A DNA stretch of 64,000 nt from Prevotella sp. (GTDB lineage: Bacteria; Bacteroidota; Bacteroidia; Bacteroidales; Bacteroidaceae): the NCBI GenBank assembly GCA_017474925.1, contig JAFVGN010000042.1, forward strand, positions 1 to 64,000. Reading direction: 5' to 3'. Shown piece after piece: positions 62,841 through 64,000 of the stretch. The notes beneath the pieces are model-generated. The model was not told where the DNA came from and searched no databases. It saw only the letters and a list, made by a program, of their open reading frames with translations. How positions within the stretch are numbered: position 1 is the first letter of the stretch; each line of letters starts with the position of its first letter. The position numbers and the translations under genes were made by a program.

Positions 62841-64000
62841 TTATTTCCAGCCGTCGTTCTGCTTCAGATTACTATACTTCAGCACCTCAGACTGTGGAAT
62901 AGGACCGTAGTTCTGATAAGACTGGTAAGCACGTATCTCAACGTTGTTCAGCGGAGTATAGGTGTATACACCCAGTGTTTCGTTGACGTCAAGACCACGA
63001 GCAGTCTCGTTCAGGTCAGCTTTCCAACGGCGCAGATCCCAGAAACGGAAGCTTTCGAAGCAGAGCTCCAGACGGCGCTCGTTGCGGATGAGCTGGCGCA
63101 TCTTATCCTTGTCAGCAGCACACTCGTCCAGATACTTGGTATCGGTGATGCCTGCACGTTGGCGGATTGCCTTGATGATGTCGTAAGCAGAATAGCCGTG
63201 AGAACCTGTAGCCTTCGGACCCCAAGCCTCGTTGGCAGCTTCAGCATAGTTCAGGAAGATCTCCGTCAGACGAATACGCGGAGTGATATGATCCTGACCA
63301 GACGTTGCAGAAGGATCACAGTTGACACTCATGCGCAGACGCTTCCTCATATAGTAACCCGTACGTGTGGACTTGCTCTCCACGACATCGATACCGTCGT
63401 TGGAACCAGACTTGCTACCAGTACGGATAATGCTGTTGTTTACGCCAGCAGTACTACCATCATGGATGATGTAGATATCCAGACGGGGGTCACGGTTAGC
63501 ATAGGGGTTCTGGGCATCATAGCCTGAACGACTGTCGCTGATGGGATAACCAGTAGCCGTGGGGAAGGCATCCACCAAGTTCTGGGTAGGGTTCATCATA
63601 CCATTACCAAAGAGCGTGGGAGGATAATTATTGCTTTCCTGTGTGGTACTGTTGGTTTCCCTATTAGAACGCCAAATAATCTCCTTCGAGTTGGCACCCT
63701 CCGTAGAAACAGTCACGTTATTGCCATCATAATAAGTGATACCATCTGAAGGCAGTGCAGAAACGCCACCTTTCGCGTCGATAACCGAAGCAGCAGCATT
63801 AGCAGCATCGGCCCAGTTGTACTTGGAACCCTGACTGAAAGCAGGGCTGGCAGCCAAGAGCAGCAGACGTGAACGGAACGACTCAGCAATCTGTCCATTG
63901 ACCAGCTGACGAGCCTCGTTACCCATCACCAGGTTGTAGATGGACGGATCGGAGGTAATGTCGTGGAACTTACTTGGAACTTCCGTAACGTCACCATAGT
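62841..64000 (-). CDS. susD: SusD/RagB family outer-membrane lipoprotein (5' incomplete)
   Basis: The frame is open to the window edge, so the N-terminal part and the lipobox lie outside; about 386 residues are visible. SusD landmarks: SKFHDITSDPSIYNLVMGNE near the edge, SFRSRLLLLAASPAFS (first TPR-like part), NPYANRDPRLDIYIIHDG, PRIRLTEIFLNYAEAANEAW, IRQRAGITDTKYLDE, and the terminal IRNERRLELCFESFRFWDLRRWK with NDGWK. It caps a SusC transporter, expected just upstream outside the window. Neighbours indicate xylan oligosaccharides as ligand. Confidence 0.95.
   Translation of the reverse strand, partial: YGDVTEVPSKFHDITSDPSIYNLVMGNEARQLVNGQIAESFRSRLLLLAASPAFSQGSKYNWADAANAAASVIDAKGGVSALPSDGITYYDGNNVTVSTEGANSKEIIWRSNRETNSTTQESNNYPPTLFGNGMMNPTQNLVDAFPTATGYPISDSRSGYDAQNPYANRDPRLDIYIIHDGSTAGVNNSIIRTGSKSGSNDGIDVVESKSTRTGYYMRKRLRMSVNCDPSATSGQDHITPRIRLTEIFLNYAEAANEAWGPKATGSHGYSAYDIIKAIRQRAGITDTKYLDECAADKDKMRQLIRNERRLELCFESFRFWDLRRWKADLNETARGLDVNETLGVYTYTPLNNVEIRAYQSYQNYGPIPQSEVLKYSNLKQNDGWK

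Overview
The window reads as a chromosomal segment of a Bacteroidales bacterium, most likely a Prevotellaceae member. Three things support this. Promoters fit the Bacteroidetes primary-sigma consensus (TAnnTTTG at -7, sometimes TTTG near -33). The primary sigma factor is the short 287-residue type. The gene sets are typical of the group: lpxC-fabZ fusion, Nudix-type AraR arabinose regulator, SusD/DUF1735 xylan locus, and sorting tails resembling type IX secretion signals. No rRNA, tRNA, CRISPR array, transposase or phage gene was seen.

Layout. 1-5.4 kb: end of an unknown protein with a Gly/Asn-rich tail, a decayed SDR remnant beside an inverted repeat, a phosphoethanolamine transferase on the minus strand, then uxuA-uxuB for hexuronate breakdown. 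5.6-16.2 kb: housekeeping and envelope genes (HtrA protease lipoprotein, RpoD, secreted hypothetical, HD phosphohydrolase, lpxD, lpxC/fabZ, lpxA, miaA, class A PBP). 16.2-19.2 kb: Pif1-like helicase and, convergent to it, an MltF-like lytic transglycosylase. 19.3-25.1 kb: a cobamide region with a cbiJ-cbiD fusion on the plus strand, facing a four-gene minus-strand operon with 4-bp overlaps (WecB-like, cbiB, btuF-like, btuC-like). 25.3-30 kb: an ABC-F ATPase with one degenerate ATP site, grpE-dnaJ behind a sigma-54-like sequence, folC. 30.1-33.7 kb: galM, sugar permease, galK. 33.9-41.4 kb: arabinose operon galM2-SGLT symporter-araR-araD-araA-araB, closed by a strong terminator. 41.5-49.3 kb: DUF4421 protein, GH51 arabinofuranosidase, patatin-like lipase, transketolase, rpiB, LolA-like protein, SDR. 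49.3-50.5 kb: DUF4160/DUF2442 pair and a repeat-rich stretch with no gene. 50.5-51.6 kb: C1 peptidase. 51.6-64 kb, minus strand: part of a xylan utilization locus (SusD, DUF1735 lipoprotein, GH10-derived lipoprotein, small secreted protein, GH115, GH98, CotH-family protein).

How it works together. The xylan locus would bind and cut glucuronoxylan or arabinoxylan at the surface. GH115 removes glucuronate side chains, GH51 releases arabinose, and the ara operon with tkt and rpiB passes pentoses into central metabolism. uxuAB handles hexuronate products.

The observations most worth following are: a GH10-fold lipoprotein in the Xyn10C position that appears to have lost both catalytic glutamates; a WecB-like protein lacking key catalytic residues at the head of the cobamide operon; the asymmetric ABC-F protein; a 248-bp element with perfect 32-bp inverted repeats, plus two shorter relatives; and a perfect sigma-54 GG-N10-GC element before grpE. 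All assignments come from reading the sequence; no database search was run.
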